NCBI GenBank assembly: GCA_036337945.1
Contig: JAYZDF010000144.1
Location: forward strand, 1 to 43,495
Origin: JAYZDF01 sp036337945
GTDB taxonomy: Bacteria; Myxococcota; Kuafuiibacteriia; Kuafuiibacteriales; Kuafuiibacteriaceae
Reading direction: 5' to 3'
DNA: 43,495 nt
A program made the translations under genes and the position numbers. This document shows positions 41,214 through 43,495 of this stretch, in pieces (positions within the stretch are counted from its first letter, which is position 1; each line of letters opens with the position of its first letter). The notes beneath the pieces are model-generated. The model had not been told where the DNA came from. It ran no database searches and was given only the letters and a program-made list of their open reading frames with translations.

Positions 41214-42518
41214 ATGATGCAAATTGAAATGTTTTCTGCGATGGCGAACAAAAGAATCCACTTATTGGTAGCATTGCTTGCTGCTTCGGCCCTGGCCTGT
41301 GATCGCGGCGGAAAGGCAGGATCGCCGGGTCCTACCGACTCTGGCGTCGTTGATCAAATTGCGTGCACGGTGAACTCCGATTGCCCACCTGCAAATCTTT
41401 GTTCAGACGGGTTCTGCGAACCCGTAATCGGCTGCAACGTCGACGATGACTGTGCCGCGGTCGGAAAAGTTTGTCATTCCACCCGAGGCTTTTGCGTAGA
41501 ATGCGATGGGAAGCACGAAAATGAATGTCCGATGGGTCAAACATGCCAGTTTGATTTCACTTGCGTTGGAGCCAGTGGAAATGACGGCGGGGTTGGCGAT
41601 TCAAGCACGTGTTCGGGTACCTGTGCGACTCGAGACGATTGCAACCTAGGGCTAGTGTGTAGCGGAAATTCTTGTTGCCCACCTCCAGCGCGCTGCATAA
41701 CTGCGGAAGACTGTCCTGCAAATTCTCCGGAGTGTAATGCTGCCACAGGCCTTTGCTTTGGCGGTGACAGTTGTCTGTCGGACCAAGATTGTATTGATAA
41801 ACCAGGTTGCCCAGGCAGCTTGTGCGCATGCGACCAGGTTTCCGCGGGACAACCTGGAACTTGCCGTCCCCGAGAAGACGAGTGCCAATCAGACCAAGAC
41901 TGCTTCAATATGGGCGCTTATGACGGAAAATATTGCGCAGTTCGCGCACAGCCGAAGACGTGTTTAGAAGCGCCGACCTGCACCGCCGAAATCGATTGCG
42001 CCCAGCTTTTGCTCGTTTGTGACCAGGCTATGGGCTCTCCGTCGCAAGGGCGTTGTGTCAACGGCCCAGCCTGCCCAATGGGTAATGAATGCGCCGCAGG
42101 TCAGACCTGCCAGGACGGCCAATGTGTGGGTCAAAACTGCATCAACACACCGAGCCTCTGTGGTATGGGCGAAAACTGTAATACACAAACCGGGCGTTGT
42201 GAGATGGGAGGTAATACATCGTGCACTGACAGCTCCGACTGCCCTCCGGGTCAGTATTGCAACACATCAGCGAACATCTGCTTGCCTGGCTGCCGGGATA
42301 ATAGCGACTGCCCAATGGGGGCTATCTGCGACGCTAATAATCAATGCGTTCAGCAGCCCGGTGGATATTGTGGACCGTGTCAAACCGATGCTGATTGTCC
42401 TGGTGGTCTCAGCTGCGGACTGCTGTCGCAAAAGTGCAAACAAAGATGCCAATCAGCGAGTGACTGTACTTTCGATTCGAACGCCTCCTGTACTTTCTTC
42501 TTCTGCAGTTGTCCGTAA
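41214..42518 (+). CDS. Cysteine-rich Dickkopf-like repeat lipoprotein
   Basis: A 434-residue protein from ATG 41214, supported by GGAGAGAG (41198-41205) at 8-nt spacing; ATG 41241 would give a shorter signal. The lipobox is ASALAC (lipidation at C29). The mature protein is almost wholly cysteine-rich, with about ten repeats of the form C-x4-DC-P-x-G-x2-C-x4-x2-C, such as CTVNSDCPPANLCSDGFC, CTDSSDCPPGQYCNTSANIC and CRDNSDCPMGAICDANNQC. This is the Dickkopf-N/EB-like pattern common in myxobacterial and bdellovibrio-like surface lipoproteins. Many disulfides would form after export. Function unknown; it stands alone, 65 nt after the comF-like gene. Confidence 0.82.
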   Translation: MMQIEMFSAMANKRIHLLVALLAASALACDRGGKAGSPGPTDSGVVDQIACTVNSDCPPANLCSDGFCEPVIGCNVDDDCAAVGKVCHSTRGFCVECDGKHENECPMGQTCQFDFTCVGASGNDGGVGDSSTCSGTCATRDDCNLGLVCSGNSCCPPPARCITAEDCPANSPECNAATGLCFGGDSCLSDQDCIDKPGCPGSLCACDQVSAGQPGTCRPREDECQSDQDCFNMGAYDGKYCAVRAQPKTCLEAPTCTAEIDCAQLLLVCDQAMGSPSQGRCVNGPACPMGNECAAGQTCQDGQCVGQNCINTPSLCGMGENCNTQTGRCEMGGNTSCTDSSDCPPGQYCNTSANICLPGCRDNSDCPMGAICDANNQCVQQPGGYCGPCQTDADCPGGLSCGLLSQKCKQRCQSASDCTFDSNASCTFFFCSCP

Positions 42519-42690
42519 GCAGGCTGCAACAACGCTATCCTTCTATTTTTATTCATAGAATCCCCTAAATTCTGCTTAGAAAGCTTCTGCCTAAAGCGTC
42601 GTTCATTGTTCTCTGGCGCTCTCGAATTCCAGTATTTGTCTAAGAATGATTACATAATTTTCTCGCATTGATGCATGAAATTGCCTTACG

Positions 42691-42720
42691 TCCGTCCCGA
42701 CAGACGGATTCTTGCTTTTG
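42691..42720 (+). terminator. Terminator-like hairpin after the cysteine-rich lipoprotein gene
   Basis: TCCGTC (42691-42696) and GACGGA (42703-42708) pair around the loop CCGACA and are followed by the U-rich tract TTCTTGCTTTTG. It is the first good stem after the lipoprotein stop, about 170 nt downstream. The U-tract is interrupted, so efficiency is uncertain. Confidence 0.4.
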
Positions 42721-42934
42721 TGTTTCTTACTTTCGTCATGGACGTTGAACATTTTTCTTTCAACAATATTTCGTTCGATATCTCAGTCCTTCTCATCCCA
42801 AATGGCTCGTCCGAAAAGCTCGAACATCTGTTTGATAGTGAAGAAGATCACGTCGAATCGCGACTAGACAGAAATGATAGCGGATAAAAAGACACGTGTA
42901 AGATTCAATTTACCCCCCTTAAGCGGCATGACTT

Positions 42935-42978
42935 TGCAGAGCGAAACGAACGCAGAAAGCGTATAGAATGTCTCTGCA
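42935..42978 (+). other. Two-tier inverted repeat, possible structured RNA
   Basis: The outer arms TGCAGAG (42935-42941) and CTCTGCA (42972-42978) match perfectly. Inside them ACGC and GCGT pair around the loop AGAAA, leaving an internal loop of roughly equal sides. This layered arrangement is more than a chance short palindrome, but no transcript or conservation evidence is available. Confidence 0.25.
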
Positions 42979-43099
42979 TGCTTGTATTTCAGTCTTTATT
43001 TCTCGTCTGTTTGATAAAAAACTGTGATCGCAATGTGTCTTGACGAAGCAAAAAAGAGCTAGAAAATTACAAGAAATGTCAAGGAAAGTGGACAGCTTG

Positions 43100-43128
43100 T
43101 TGACATATTCTCTAGGTGTGCTTAGATT
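43100..43128 (+). promoter_or_regulatory. Sigma-70-type promoter of the histone H1-like gene
   Basis: A perfect -35 TTGACA (43100-43105) is followed after 17 nt by TAGATT (43123-43128), which matches four of six -10 positions. Transcription would start near 43135, about 38 nt ahead of the ATG. Confidence 0.6.
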
Positions 43129-43141
43129 TCATTCAAATGAC

Positions 43142-43156
43142 ACCTCAACTTGAGGT
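43142..43156. promoter_or_regulatory. Perfect palindrome in the leader of the histone H1-like gene
   Basis: ACCTCAA and TTGAGGT flank one central C, giving 7-bp arms. It lies just downstream of the predicted transcription start and ends 16 nt before the ATG. It could be a repressor operator overlapping the start region or a small leader hairpin close to the AAGAGG ribosome site (43161-43166). Confidence 0.45.
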
Positions 43157-43172
43157 TAATAAGAGGTAACGG

Positions 43173-43495
43173 ATGGCAACTAAGAAAAAACCAGCTGCTA
43201 AGAAAAAAGTAGCTAAGAAAAAACCAGCTGCAAAAAAGAAAGCTACTAAAAAGAAAGTAGCTAAGAAAAAACCAGCTGCTAAGAAAAAGGTAGCTAAGAA
43301 AAAAGCAACCAAGAAGAAGGTAGCTAAGAAAAAACCAGCTGCTAAGAAAAAGGTAGCTAAGAAAAAAGAAACCAAGAAAAAGGTAGCTAAGAAAAAACCA
43401 GCTGCTAAGAAAAAGGAAGCTAAGAAAAAATCAACACAGAAGAAGGTAGCTGAGAAAAAAGCAGCAGCTCAGAACCAGCGAGCTGCTAAACAAGC
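43173..43495 (+). CDS. Histone H1-like lysine/alanine-rich DNA-binding protein, partial
   Basis: The open frame from ATG 43173 (ribosome site AAGAGG, 6-nt spacing) runs off the window after 107 codons. The sequence is almost entirely Lys, Ala, Pro and Val in units KKKPAA, KKKVA, KKKAT, like the C-terminal tail of eukaryotic histone H1 and bacterial H1-like proteins (AlgP, HctB-like). The last ~15 residues lose the strict pattern (AAAQNQRAAKQ), so the protein may change character beyond the edge. Such proteins compact DNA by charge alone. It has its own promoter and leader. Expect high copy and non-specific DNA binding; any folded domain lies outside the window. Confidence 0.88.
   Translation, partial: MATKKKPAAKKKVAKKKPAAKKKATKKKVAKKKPAAKKKVAKKKATKKKVAKKKPAAKKKVAKKKETKKKVAKKKPAAKKKEAKKKSTQKKVAEKKAAAQNQRAAKQ
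43180..43460 (+). repeat. Tandem short repeat encoding KKKPAA/KKKVA units
   Basis: The DNA repeats units of 15-18 bases built on (G)CTAAGAAAAAA followed by CCAGCT or GTA. The third-position bases are nearly identical between copies, so the repeat is at DNA level and not only in the protein. Copy number changes by slippage are likely between strains. Confidence 0.75.

Larger units (their letters stand above)
42519..43099. other. Long intergenic region between the cysteine-rich lipoprotein and histone H1-like gene
   Basis: No convincing gene lies in this AT-rich stretch. A 70-codon frame at 42675-42887 exists but has no ribosome site or recognisable features and contains a hairpin. The stretch holds a terminator-like hairpin at 42691-42720 and a two-tier inverted repeat at 42935-42978, both listed separately, so part of it may be transcribed as RNA. 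Confidence 0.5.

Noticed and set aside
41537..41908. Minus-strand frame of 123 codons
   Set aside because: It is antisense to the cysteine-rich lipoprotein and has no coding character of its own.
42675..42887. 70-codon frame in the long intergenic region
   Set aside because: No ribosome site, no recognisable features, and a terminator-like hairpin lies within it.
43145..43375. Hydrophobic minus-strand frame (FFLATFFLAAGF repeats)
   Set aside because: It is the antisense of the lysine/alanine repeat of the histone H1-like gene.
1..43495. CRISPR arrays, tRNA or rRNA genes, insertion sequences
   Set aside because: No regularly spaced direct repeats, cloverleaf-like sequences, rRNA segments or transposase motifs were seen on either strand. 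The only tandem repeat is within the histone H1-like gene.

Overview
The window reads as chromosomal DNA of a Gram-negative bacterium with a complex envelope, most like the lower-GC lineages once grouped as Deltaproteobacteria (Bdellovibrionota or Myxococcota relatives). The clues are a Wza-type exporter, Lgt with many lipoproteins, PEGA, TIG and thrombospondin-type-3 lipoproteins, an FHA/sigma-54 activator, PilT, a lysine-rich histone H1-like protein and a cysteine-rich Dickkopf-like lipoprotein. The lineage is an inference. I found no rRNA, tRNA, CRISPR array, transposase or phage gene.

Layout. (1) 1-4444: surface polysaccharide genes: a Wza-like export lipoprotein (cut by the left edge), an O-antigen ligase/polymerase with C-terminal TPRs, and the divergent wecB. 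(2) 5029-11883: a compact Fe-S assembly operon in the order merR-like, iscS, iscU, iscA, hscB, hscA, mARC-type MOSC protein, EamA transporter. The regulator is a MerR protein with a SoxR-like cysteine motif instead of IscR, and HscB carries an N-terminal four-cysteine knuckle like the mitochondrial protein. (3) 11988-23191: an APC permease fused to USP-like and two EIIA domains (the second EIIA has lost its histidine), a cereblon-type CULT domain protein, a glycosyltransferase-51 protein with a long AsmA-like N-terminus, a small exported helical protein, priA, a LolA-like exported protein, an outer-membrane barrel protein and lgt. (4) 23315-38704: an envelope block with two giant multidomain lipoproteins, an FHA/sigma-54 activator, a small protein made of two copies of one domain, a PilT ATPase with a duplicated N-terminal domain, a PEGA lipoprotein, an exported barrel-like protein and a transglutaminase-like/TPR lipoprotein. 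(5) 38749-43495: an HD-like protein, rlmH-comF, a cysteine-rich lipoprotein, a 650-base intergenic region with possible RNA structures, and the start of a histone H1-like gene running off the right edge.

How it fits together. The Isc operon is the clearest functional unit: desulfurase, scaffold, carrier and chaperone pair, preceded by a candidate Fe-S-sensing regulator and a palindrome centred on GTTAAC. Region 4 looks like a machine or surface structure that I cannot name: an ATPase, a sigma-54 activator and a set of lipoproteins sit together, and two tail-to-tail gene pairs share a CTAG stop overlap. Lgt lies directly beside this lipoprotein-rich block.
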